A stretch of 29,702 nucleotides of DNA, taken from JBDIBB01 sp039812685 (lineage in GTDB: Bacteria; Acidobacteriota; Vicinamibacteria; Vicinamibacterales; JAFNAJ01). The notes beneath the pieces are model-generated. The model ran no database searches and was not told the DNA's origin. It saw only the letters and a list, made by a program, of their open reading frames with translations. The position numbers and the translations under genes are program-made. The stretch lies in the NCBI GenBank assembly GCA_039812685.1, contig JBDIBB010000048.1:1-29702 (forward strand), read 5' to 3'. Shown here piece by piece: positions 7,403 through 14,769 of this stretch (within the stretch, counting starts at the first letter, position 1; each line of letters starts with the position of its first letter).

Positions 7403-9266
7403 TCCGCCGTGGCGGGCGGGATGGCTGGCGACGCTGCTGGCGGCTGGTCTCGCGTCGGGGTGCGCCAGCGGCAGCGCGCTGCGGGCGGGCCAGCAGGCCG
7501 AACGACTCGGCGATCACGACACCGCGGTGATTCAGTACACGAAGGCGCTGCGCCAGCGCCCCGACAACGTCGGGCTGCGGCTGTCGCTGGAGCGGGCGAA
7601 GCTGCGCGCGTCGGAATCGCACTTCGTGGCGGGCCGGCGCCTGTCCTCCACGGGCCGGCTCGAAGAGGCGCTGGTCGAGTACCAGGCGGCCGCCGAACTG
7701 AACCCCGCCAACGGCGCGCTGCAGGACGAACTCCGCGCCACGCGCGCCAAGCTCCGCGCCCGGCTGCCGGTCACGCGCGAAGGACGGACCCAGCTCGAGA
7801 CGCTCATCGAATCCTCGCGCAACCTGCCGCCGCCCGGCCTCGACCTGCCGAAGGACGCCACGCTGCCCGACTCGCTCGTGTTCCGCGACGCGAGCAGCCG
7901 CGACGTCTTCGTCTCGATCGCGCGCTTCGCCGGCGTCAACGTAGTGTTCGATCCGGCGTTCCGCGACGCCACCCTGTCGATCGATCTGCGCGCCGCCGGG
8001 CTCGATGACGCGCTGACGGCGGTGTCGGCGAGCACCCAGACCTTCTTTCGCGTCACCGCGCCGAAGACGATCACGATCGTCCCAGACACGCCCGCCAAGC
8101 GCCGCGAATACGAGGAAGAAGTGATCCGCACCTTCTTCCTCAGCAACGCCGACCTGAAGGAGACGCTCGACCTGCTGAGGATCGTGGTCGACAACCGGCG
8201 CATCGCGCCGGTGACGGCGACCAACGCCATCACCATCAAGGACACGCCCGAGCGCATCGCCGCCGCGGCCCGCGTGATCGGCGCCATCGACAAGGCGCGC
8301 GCGGAGGTGGTGATCGACGTCGAGCTGCTGGAGGTCGACCGCACGCGCATGGCAGAAATGGGCCTGCAGGTCGCCTCGGCGGGCAAGGCCGGCGTGAGCG
8401 GATCGGTGGAGGCCGCCGCCGCGCCGTCCGGCGGCGCGCTCACGCTGAGCGAACTCCGCAACCTCACGCAGGCCGACGTGCTGCTGGCCAACCTGCCGGG
8501 CCTCTACTACCGCCTGCTGAAGGCCGACACCTCGACGCGCACGCTCGCCAACCCGCAGCTGCGGACGGCCGAGGGGCTGGCCGCGCAGGCTCGCTTCGGC
8601 GAGCGGGTCCCGATCCCCGTCACCACCTTCGCGCCGCTGGCCACGGGCGGCGTCAACCAGCAGCCCATCACGTCGTTCAACTACGAGAACATCGGCGTCA
8701 ACATCGACATCACGCCGCGCATCCACCACAACGACGACGTGACGCTCAACCTGAAGGTGGAGGTCAGCAACATCTCGGGCACCGGCTTCGGGAACCTTCC
8801 GACGTTCGGCAACCGCGCGATCGCGACGACGATCCGCCTTCGGGATGGCGAGACGAACATGCTCGCGGGCCTGATTCGCGACGACGAGCGCCGCAGCCTG
8901 CAGGGGGTCCCCGGGCTGAGCGACCTGCCGCTGATCGGCCGACTGTTCGCCTACAACAAGACCGAAACGCAGCAGACGGACATCATCCTGGTGATCACGC
9001 CGCACATCGTGCGCCTGCTCGAGCTCACCGAGCAGGACCTGCGGCCCTTCCGCGTGGGCCGCGAATCGGGCGGCGGAGGGCTCCTGGACATCCCGCAGGT
9101 GCCCGCGCCCGACGTCGTGCGCCCGGACGAACCGGCCATGGCCGAGCCCGTCGAACCCGGCACGACGCCGCAGGCTCCGCCGCGCGCGGTTCCGCTGCCG
9201 CCCCCGCCGCGCATCCCGAAGGCTCCGGCCGCGCCGGGAACCGGTCCTCCGGCTGATCCGCGGTAA
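7383..9266 (+). CDS. Secretin-family outer-membrane protein, lipoprotein with N-terminal TPRs (GspD/PilQ-like)
   Basis: A 627-residue protein starting 20 bases inside the end of lolA. A signal peptide ends in LAAGLASGC (Cys27), a lipobox-like site with Ala instead of the usual Leu at -3. TPR-like helices lie at ~33-110 (AERLGDHDTAVIQYTKAL, GRLEEALVEYQAAAELNP). A short secretin/STN-like domain follows (~165-240, VFVSIARFAGVNVVFDP), then an N1-type ring domain (~250-318), and the secretin barrel domain (~320-545) with VPIPVTTF, NIGVNIDITPRI, VPGLSDLPLIGRLF and TDIILVITPHIV. The tail (~555-627) is Pro/Ala-rich and disordered. Secretins form channels for type II secretion or type IV pili. No other secretion genes are adjacent, so the system it serves is unknown. 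Confidence 0.9.
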   Translation: MSSRRTDPPWRAGWLATLLAAGLASGCASGSALRAGQQAERLGDHDTAVIQYTKALRQRPDNVGLRLSLERAKLRASESHFVAGRRLSSTGRLEEALVEYQAAAELNPANGALQDELRATRAKLRARLPVTREGRTQLETLIESSRNLPPPGLDLPKDATLPDSLVFRDASSRDVFVSIARFAGVNVVFDPAFRDATLSIDLRAAGLDDALTAVSASTQTFFRVTAPKTITIVPDTPAKRREYEEEVIRTFFLSNADLKETLDLLRIVVDNRRIAPVTATNAITIKDTPERIAAAARVIGAIDKARAEVVIDVELLEVDRTRMAEMGLQVASAGKAGVSGSVEAAAAPSGGALTLSELRNLTQADVLLANLPGLYYRLLKADTSTRTLANPQLRTAEGLAAQARFGERVPIPVTTFAPLATGGVNQQPITSFNYENIGVNIDITPRIHHNDDVTLNLKVEVSNISGTGFGNLPTFGNRAIATTIRLRDGETNMLAGLIRDDERRSLQGVPGLSDLPLIGRLFAYNKTETQQTDIILVITPHIVRLLELTEQDLRPFRVGRESGGGGLLDIPQVPAPDVVRPDEPAMAEPVEPGTTPQAPPRAVPLPPPPRIPKAPAAPGTGPPADPR

Positions 9267-9267
9267 C

Positions 9268-9283
9268 GCCGGCCGTGGCCGGC
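9268..9283. terminator. Hairpin between convergent genes (candidate bidirectional terminator)
   Basis: GCCGGCC-GT-GGCCGGC is a perfect inverted repeat that fills the 17-base gap between the secretin stop (9264-9266) and the stop of the convergent gene (9284-9286). There is no T-run on either side, so it would be an atypical GC-only terminator. Confidence 0.45.
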
Positions 9284-9811
9284 TCAGGGTACGACGGGCG
9301 CGGCAGGGCCCGGCTGTCCCGACGCCGGCGTCGCGGTCGCCGCTGCCGTGGCGGGCACCTCGGGAACCGAGTAGCCAAGGGCTCCTCGCAGCCGTGCCTC
9401 GATCTCGCGGACGACCAGCGCCGTGCCCGGGTCGGCGGTGGAGGTGCCGGCCGTCACGCGATCGCGCAGCGCCTGGACCGCCGTGAGCGCCGCCGCCGTC
9501 AGGCTCCCGGCTGGCGCGCGGCCGCCCTCCTCGGCAACCGCATCGAAGAAGTGCGTCGCCTGCTGCTGTGCCAGCCCGTAGTTCTGCGCGGCCAGCAGGT
9601 CGCGCAGCGCCAGCGCCTGGCCGAGCAGACTCGACAGGCGTACGGAGGCGGTCGCGCCCTCGAGTTGTCCCTTGGCCGCCTCGAGGTCACGAGTCACCGC
9701 GGCCAGACGTGACTCGGCGTCCTTCCGTCCCTGGAACTGCGGCCAGAACCCGCCCCCGAAGCCGAGCACGGCGCACATCGCCGCGGTGATAGCGGTCGTC
9801 TTTCCGGTCAT
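9284..9811 (-). CDS. Hypothetical single-pass membrane-anchored helical protein
   Basis: A 175-residue protein that I do not recognise as a named family. The ATG at 9811 is chosen because AGGAG sits 6 bases before it; the frame stays open further upstream, but that part looks non-coding. Residues ~5-22 are hydrophobic (TTAITAAMCAVLGFGGGFW), an uncleaved anchor or signal peptide. Residues ~28-58 are a charged coiled-coil stretch (DAESRLAAVTRDLEAAKGQLEGA). A helical region with ALRDLLAAQNYGLAQQQATHFFDAVAE follows, which recalls TPR-like bundles, and the tail is Ala/Pro-rich. It converges on the secretin and is divergent from the PPK2 gene. A role at the envelope is likely, but the function is unknown. 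Confidence 0.75.
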   Translation of the reverse strand: MTGKTTAITAAMCAVLGFGGGFWPQFQGRKDAESRLAAVTRDLEAAKGQLEGATASVRLSSLLGQALALRDLLAAQNYGLAQQQATHFFDAVAEEGGRAPAGSLTAAALTAVQALRDRVTAGTSTADPGTALVVREIEARLRGALGYSVPEVPATAAATATPASGQPGPAAPVVP

Positions 9812-9880
9812 GGTCTGCTCCTGCCCGGCTCCCGTACGCCGGGGCTGGCCCGGCATGCTAGCAGAACCGCCGGTCCGCGC

Positions 9881-9886
9881 TACACT
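9881..9886 (+). promoter_or_regulatory. Possible -10 box for the PPK2 gene
   Basis: TACACT lies about 58 bases before the ATG at 9945 in the 133-base divergent gap. No good -35 is seen, so this is tentative. Confidence 0.3.
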
Positions 9887-9944
9887 CGCCCGCAACCCCA
9901 GCAACGCGGGCCGGACCCGCGGCCGCGCCCGGGAGGCGCACGCC

Positions 9945-11054
9945 ATGGCGAAGGATTCGAAGACGACGCGGGCCGCGGACATCGAGCGGCTCGTCCGGCG
10001 ATATCGCATCACCAGCGGACGGAAGTTCCGGCTCCGCGACATCGATCCGGGCGAGACCGGCGGGCTGCGCTCGAAGGAACACGCCGAAACGCTCACGCGC
10101 CAGGGAGTGGAGGCGCTCGCCAGCCTGCAGGAGCGGCTCTACGCGCAGGACCAGTGGGGCGTGCTGCTGATCTTCCAGGCCATGGACGCCGCCGGGAAGG
10201 ACGGCGCGATCAAGCACGTGATGTCGGGCATCAACCCGCAGGGCTGCCAGGTCTACTCCTTCAAGGCACCGTCCAGCGAGGAACTCGACCACGACTTCAT
10301 GTGGCGCACCACGAAGAACCTGCCCGAGCGGGGGCGCATCGGCATCTTCAACCGCTCCTACTACGAGGAAGTGCTCATCGTCCGGGTGCATCCTCGCATC
10401 CTCGAGGCCCAGAAGATGCCGGCCGCCCTCGTCACCGGCGAGATCTGGCAGGAGCGGTTCGAGGACATCGCGGCCTTCGAGCGGTATCTCGCGCGCCAGG
10501 GCTTCCTGATCCTCAAGTTCTTCCTTCACGTCTCGAAGGCCGAGCAGAAGGCACGCTTCCTCGCGCGGCTCGACGAACCCTCCAAGCACTGGAAGTTCTC
10601 GGAGAGCGACGTGAAGGAACGCGAGCACTGGAAATCCTACATGGCGGCCTACGAGGACGCCATCCGTCACACCGCTGCGCCGCACGCGCCCTGGTTCGTC
10701 GTGCCGGCCGACCACAAGTGGTTCGCCCGCCTGCTGATCGCCGCCGCGATCCGGCACGCGCTCGACGCGCTGGACCTCCGCTTCCCCATCGTCGGCGCCG
10801 CCAGGACGGCCGAACTCGCCCGCGCCCGCGCGCAACTCGTCGGCGCCACGGCCAGCGAGGCCAGCAAGGCGAGCGGCGAGCCGGAGGCCGCGCGGGATCC
10901 CGACGATGAACCGCAGGACGGCAGGCGGGGGAAGAAGGCCAGGAAGGCTGGCAAGGGCGGCAAGCGCGGGAAGAAGAACAGGAAGGCGCCACGCGCTCAC
11001 GAGGGCGCCGCACGCGATGCAGACGCCATCGATCGATCCGGCGCAGCGGGCTGA
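9945..11054 (+). CDS. ppk2: Polyphosphate kinase 2 family (polyphosphate:nucleotide phosphotransferase) with basic C-terminal tail
   Basis: A 369-residue protein. The ATG at 9945 has GGGAGG at 9931-9936. The catalytic core (~40-285) carries the PPK2 Walker A loop DAAGKDG (81-87) after LLIFQAM, the FNRSYYEEVLIVRVHP motif with its lid-region arginine (from 135), and a HWKFSESDVKEREHW segment typical of the polyphosphate:nucleotide phosphotransferase subfamily. These enzymes use polyphosphate to phosphorylate AMP or ADP in the cytoplasm, or make polyphosphate in reverse. The last ~75 residues are unusual: an acidic stretch (~310-325) followed by a Lys/Gly/Arg-rich run (GKKARKAGKGGKRGKKNRK). That tail is absent from typical ~270-300 residue members and could bind polyphosphate or nucleic acid. 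Mpl converges on it. Confidence 0.92.
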   Translation: MAKDSKTTRAADIERLVRRYRITSGRKFRLRDIDPGETGGLRSKEHAETLTRQGVEALASLQERLYAQDQWGVLLIFQAMDAAGKDGAIKHVMSGINPQGCQVYSFKAPSSEELDHDFMWRTTKNLPERGRIGIFNRSYYEEVLIVRVHPRILEAQKMPAALVTGEIWQERFEDIAAFERYLARQGFLILKFFLHVSKAEQKARFLARLDEPSKHWKFSESDVKEREHWKSYMAAYEDAIRHTAAPHAPWFVVPADHKWFARLLIAAAIRHALDALDLRFPIVGAARTAELARARAQLVGATASEASKASGEPEAARDPDDEPQDGRRGKKARKAGKGGKRGKKNRKAPRAHEGAARDADAIDRSGAAG

Positions 11055-11073
11055 TGGTCCGCGCGAGAGCCGG

Positions 11074-11087
11074 CGGCCTGGTGGCCG
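11074..11087. terminator. Weak stem-loop downstream of ppk2
   Basis: CGGCC-TGGT-GGCCG, a 5-bp stem with a 4-base loop, lies 20 bases after the ppk2 stop in the 118-base convergent gap before mpl. There is no T-run. It is a low-confidence terminator candidate. Confidence 0.25.
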
Positions 11088-11172
11088 ACCGGACGGCCCG
11101 GCCAGCCAGACCTGCACCCGATCCGGTACGCGTCAGGCGCGCCGGCCGCAGCCCATCGCGCTGCCGGCGCAC

Positions 11173-12582
11173 TCACGGGCGGGCAACGTCGTCGCGGCCC
11201 AGCGCGGCCAGCAATCTGTCGTGGAGGCCATCGAAGCCGCCGTTGGACATCACGACGATCAGATCGCCGTCGCGGGCTTCGGCCGCCACCGTGTCGACGA
11301 TCGCCTGCGTCGAGGGCAGGTGGCGGGCCGGCACGCCGCGCGCGGTGAGCGCGGCGACCAGCGCCGGCACGTCGAGGCGGTCCGCCTCGGGCAGCGTCCA
11401 ACGGAACACGGCCGCGACAATGGTCTGATCGGCGGCGGCAAACGCGTCGGCGAAGGCCTCCTGGAACACCCGCCGGCACGACGTGGCCGAGCGCGGCTCG
11501 AAGATGGCCCAGAGACGGGCCTGCGGCCGCGCGCGGCGCGCGCCGGCCAGCGTCTCGGCGATGGCCGTCGGGTGGTGGGCGAAATCGTCGTACACGCTGA
11601 TGCCGCGCACCACCCCCCGCAACTCCATCCGGCGCTTCACGCCACGGAAGCTCGCGAGGCCGGCCGCAATCGCCGGGGCGGTGATGCCGGCTTCGGCCGC
11701 GACGGCGACCGCCGCCAGCGCGTTGCGCACGTTGTGGTCGCCCAGCAGCGGCAGCCGCACGTCGGCGAAGGCGTGCCCGCCGTGGAGAATCGAGAACGCC
11801 GTGCCGCCGTCCCCGGGCCGCACGTCGACGGCGCGCCAGTCGGCGCCGGCCGTCGCGATCCCGAACGTCTGGACCCGGCTGCGCGCCAGCGCCACCAGCG
11901 ACGCCGCGTGCGGGCTGTCGGCGCCGACGATCGTCAGGCCCCGGCGCGGCACCAGGTTCACGAACCGCCTGAAGGCCAGCAGCACCGCGTCGAGATCGGG
12001 GTAGATGTCGGCGTGATCGAACTCGACGTTGCCCACCACGGCCACATCGGGAAGGTACTTGAGGAACTTCGCGGTCTTGTCGAACCAGGCGCTGTCGTAC
12101 TCGTCGCCCTCGAGGACGAAGTCGCGCCCCTGCCCCACCCGATAGCTGGCGTCGAAGTTCGCCGCGATGCCCCCGGCGAGCATGGTCGGGTCGGCGCCGC
12201 CGTGCGTGAGCAGCCAGCCGGCAAGCGCGGTCGTGGTGGTCTTCCCGTGCGTCCCCGCGATGACGATCGACCGGTGGTCCCACAGGAACTCGTCGCGGAT
12301 GGCCTCGGGTAGCGAGCCATACCGGCACTTGGCATCGAGCACCGCTTCAAGTTCAGGATTGCCGCGCGAGATCGCGTTGCCGACGATCACGAGGTCGATC
12401 CCGGGCGTGATGTGCTCGGCGCGGTAGCCGTCGAAGGTGCGGATGCCTTCCCGCGCGAGGAAGTCGCTCATGGGCGGATAGACGGCCTGATCCGAGCCCT
12501 GCACGAGATGCCCGCGGCGCTTCAACAGCGCGGCGAGCGTGGCCATGGCGGTGCCGCAGATGCCGATGAAATGGATGGTCAT
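11173..12582 (-). CDS. mpl: UDP-N-acetylmuramate:L-alanyl-gamma-D-glutamyl-meso-diaminopimelate ligase
   Basis: A 469-residue Mur-ligase-family protein that starts at MTIHFIGICGTAMA, the characteristic Mpl/MurC N-terminus. The ATP loop is IAGTHGKTTTTALAGW (~109-122). Further motifs are LEGDEYDSAWFDKTAKFLKY, NVEFDHADIY, and LGDHNVRNALAA, and the C-terminal domain has VYDDFAHHPTAI and FEPRSATS. The EGDEYDSAWFDKTPKF-like signature and 469-residue length separate Mpl from MurC. Mpl joins recycled L-Ala-D-Glu-mDAP tripeptide straight to UDP-MurNAc, so the organism very likely has meso-DAP peptidoglycan. It lies 100 bases downstream of the LD-carboxypeptidase gene in the same direction as nagZ, making a recycling cluster. 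There is no strong ribosome site at the start. Confidence 0.95.
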   Translation of the reverse strand: MTIHFIGICGTAMATLAALLKRRGHLVQGSDQAVYPPMSDFLAREGIRTFDGYRAEHITPGIDLVIVGNAISRGNPELEAVLDAKCRYGSLPEAIRDEFLWDHRSIVIAGTHGKTTTTALAGWLLTHGGADPTMLAGGIAANFDASYRVGQGRDFVLEGDEYDSAWFDKTAKFLKYLPDVAVVGNVEFDHADIYPDLDAVLLAFRRFVNLVPRRGLTIVGADSPHAASLVALARSRVQTFGIATAGADWRAVDVRPGDGGTAFSILHGGHAFADVRLPLLGDHNVRNALAAVAVAAEAGITAPAIAAGLASFRGVKRRMELRGVVRGISVYDDFAHHPTAIAETLAGARRARPQARLWAIFEPRSATSCRRVFQEAFADAFAAADQTIVAAVFRWTLPEADRLDVPALVAALTARGVPARHLPSTQAIVDTVAAEARDGDLIVVMSNGGFDGLHDRLLAALGRDDVARP

Positions 12583-12682
12583 GGAGAATTCCGGGATCTG
12601 GGGCCACTGATCAGGGACCTGGAGCTGGAGGTCGCAAGGCCGGGGCCCGCGGCCGTCGGCTCCTGTGCCGCCCCAGCTCCGA

Positions 12683-13618
12683 TCACGGTCCGGTGACGGC
12701 CGCCTCCTCGATGACGAGCGCCGGGGAGGAGCCCGCGACCACCCGCGCCTGGACGCCGAGCGGCAGCGTGACGAACGGCCGCGATGTGTGTCCCGACGGG
12801 AAGTTGTAGAGCACTGGCCCCGCGCACCCCGACAGCGCGCGCGCGATCGTCTCGCGCGCGGTCACCCGCCCGCCGGCCTCGTCGCACTCGCGCATCTCGC
12901 CGACGACCACCGCGGCGGCCCGTGCGAGCAGGCCGGCGAATTCGAGCTGGGTGAGCATGCGGTCGAGGCGATACGGCCGCTCGCCGACGTCCTCGATCCA
13001 CAGCACGCAGCCCGGCGGCGGGTCGAAGGCGTAGGGCGTCCCGAGCGAGGCGACCAGTTGCGTCAGCGTGCCGCCGTAGAGCGGCCCGCGGGCTTCGCCG
13101 GGCCGCAGCGCCTCGAGGCCCGGCGGCGCCAGCTCGCCCAGCGGCGCCGCCTCGCAGAGGCACCGGAGGAAGCTGTCCCGATCGTAGGCCTCCGCGCCAT
13201 GCGACAAGCGGCGGTCGAGCATGGGACCGTGAAAGGCCACCAGCCCGCACTGACACGTCCAGAACGACAGCAGCGTCGTGAGATCGCTGTAGCCGACGAG
13301 GGGCTTCGCCTGCCCGCGCACCATCGCGGGATCGAGCCACGGCAACAGCTTCACCGACCCATAGCCGCCGCGCACGGTCACGATGCCCGCGATGGCGGGA
13401 TCGGCGAGGGCCTCGCGCAGCTGCGCGGCTCGGAGGACGGCGGACCCGGCCTCGAACACGTCGGTGGCGAACACGCGCTCGTCGAACACCGGCACGAACC
13501 CCAGCCGGCCGAGCTCCTCGATGCCGGCCTCGAAGGTGTCGCGCGGGAAGGCGCTGGCCGGCGCCAGCACCGCGACGCGATCGCCAGGCCTCAGCGCCCG
13601 GGGCCGCCGCAGGCTCAC
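12683..13618 (-). CDS. ldcA: LD-carboxypeptidase (peptidase S66), muramoyltetrapeptide carboxypeptidase
   Basis: A 311-residue cytoplasmic enzyme that removes the terminal D-Ala from recycled muropeptide tetrapeptides. It starts at GTG 13618, whose last two bases are shared with the nagZ stop (GTGA overlap); the open frame above this belongs to nagZ's region and is not coding. The catalytic triad can be read: Ser111 in VGYSDLTTLL, Glu209 in WIEDVGE, and His277 in SGHTSRPFVTLPLG. This matches the Ser115/Glu217/His285 arrangement of Pseudomonas LdcA. N-terminal PGDRVAVLAPASAF and VRGGYGSVKLLPWLD are also family motifs. Its product, the tripeptide, is the substrate of the Mpl ligase encoded next. 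Confidence 0.93.
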   Translation of the reverse strand: MSLRRPRALRPGDRVAVLAPASAFPRDTFEAGIEELGRLGFVPVFDERVFATDVFEAGSAVLRAAQLREALADPAIAGIVTVRGGYGSVKLLPWLDPAMVRGQAKPLVGYSDLTTLLSFWTCQCGLVAFHGPMLDRRLSHGAEAYDRDSFLRCLCEAAPLGELAPPGLEALRPGEARGPLYGGTLTQLVASLGTPYAFDPPPGCVLWIEDVGERPYRLDRMLTQLEFAGLLARAAAVVVGEMRECDEAGGRVTARETIARALSGCAGPVLYNFPSGHTSRPFVTLPLGVQARVVAGSSPALVIEEAAVTGP

Positions 13619-14706
13619 GCGAGCCGCCGCATGTCGGTCGCCACGGCCTCGTGTTCCAGGCGCCCGACGATCTCGCGCAGGGCACGGGCGTCCAGGGGAC
13701 GCCGCGGCTCGGCGGCCAGATACCGCTGCTTCGCCACCCGATGCCGCGCCAGCGCCTGCTCGACGCGCGCGGCCGGCAGCCGGTCCTGTTCCACCGCGCG
13801 GATGATTCCCTCGAGCGCGGCGGCCTGGCGGTCGTGATCGGTGCCGCAAATCAGCAGCGCGTCACAGCCGGCCTCGACGGCGCGGACGGCCGCCTCGCCG
13901 GGTGCGTAGCGGCCGGCGATGGCGTTCATCTCCATGTCGTCGGTGAAGACGAGGCCGTCGAAGTGGAGCTCGTCGCGGAGCAGGCCGGTGACGATCCGCC
14001 GCGACAGCGTCGCCGGCGCGTCCTCGTCGAGGGCCGGCACGTGCAGGTGCGCGGTCATGATCCCGGCCACGCCGGCCGCGATGGCCTCGCGAAACGGGAC
14101 GAACTCCACCGCGCGCAGCCGGTCGGGCGGATGTTCGACCAGCGGCAGCTCGTGGTGACTGTCGACGCTCGTGTCGCCGTGCCCGGGGAAGTGCTTGCCG
14201 CAGGCGGCGATGCCCGCCTCCTGCAGTTCCTCGATGATGGCGCGCCCGAGGGCCGCCACGCGGGCGGCGTCGCCGGCCAGCGCCCGGTCGCCGATCGCGG
14301 GGTTCGCGGGATGGGTGAGCACGTCGAGCACGGGGGCGAAGTCGATCGAGACGCCCACGGCCGTGAGTTCCACGGCGAGCGCGCGCGCGAACCGCCGCGC
14401 GAGCGCCTCGCCCTCGTCCGCCCCGGCACGGCCGAGCACGGCCATCGGCGGCCACTCCGTGAACGGCGCCCGCAGGCGCGCCACCCGGCCGCCCTCCTGA
14501 TCGATGCCGACCCACAGCGGCGTGTCGGGCAGCAGCGTCCGCGCGCCGTAGGCGAGCTCGGCCACCTGCGCCGGCTCCTCGACGTTCCGCCTGAAGAGCA
14601 CGACGCCGCCGAGCCCGAACTCACGGGCAAGGCTGCGGATCTCGGGCGGAAGATCCGGGCCGGCGAAACCGGCCAGCAGCAGCTGACCAACCGTACGTCG
14701 CATCAT
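13615..14706 (-). CDS. nagZ: Beta-N-acetylhexosaminidase NagZ (GH3)
   Basis: A 363-residue glycoside hydrolase family 3 protein, single-domain and without a signal peptide, as expected for cytoplasmic NagZ. Motifs are LGGVVLFRRN, WVGIDQEGGRVARL (65-78), IDFAPVLDV (121-129), the flexible catalytic loop CGKHFPGHGDTSVDSHHELP (169-188) with the Asp-His acid/base dyad, and the nucleophile motif FTDDMEM (254-260). NagZ releases GlcNAc from GlcNAc-anhydroMurNAc-peptides during wall recycling. Either of the two adjacent ATGs (14706 or 14703) could be used. It is the first gene of the recycling set and overlaps ldcA by 4 bases, so translation is coupled. It is divergent from the GHMP kinase. Confidence 0.94.
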   Translation of the reverse strand: MMRRTVGQLLLAGFAGPDLPPEIRSLAREFGLGGVVLFRRNVEEPAQVAELAYGARTLLPDTPLWVGIDQEGGRVARLRAPFTEWPPMAVLGRAGADEGEALARRFARALAVELTAVGVSIDFAPVLDVLTHPANPAIGDRALAGDAARVAALGRAIIEELQEAGIAACGKHFPGHGDTSVDSHHELPLVEHPPDRLRAVEFVPFREAIAAGVAGIMTAHLHVPALDEDAPATLSRRIVTGLLRDELHFDGLVFTDDMEMNAIAGRYAPGEAAVRAVEAGCDALLICGTDHDRQAAALEGIIRAVEQDRLPAARVEQALARHRVAKQRYLAAEPRRPLDARALREIVGRLEHEAVATDMRRLA

Positions 14707-14754
14707 TCAGGACAACGCAGGATCCACGCACGGCAGGACGCGCCGTGAGCCCGT

Positions 14755-14764
14755 CATTATAATG
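14755..14764. promoter_or_regulatory. Palindromic -10 element serving nagZ and the GHMP kinase
   Basis: CATTATAATG is its own reverse complement, so it gives TATAAT at 14758-14763 on the plus strand and TATAAT at 14756-14761 on the minus strand. The plus-strand box ends 6 bases before the kinase GTG (leaderless). The minus-strand box gives nagZ a leader of about 43 bases. Neither direction has a good -35. Confidence 0.6.
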
Positions 14765-14769
14765 CTCGC

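Noticed and set aside
12583..12682. Repeated GGGACCTGGAG-like and CTGGAGGTC runs between ldcA and mpl, considered as a direct repeat or operator
   Set aside because: The copies are imperfect and short, and no symmetry or conserved spacing could be shown. It may be chance.
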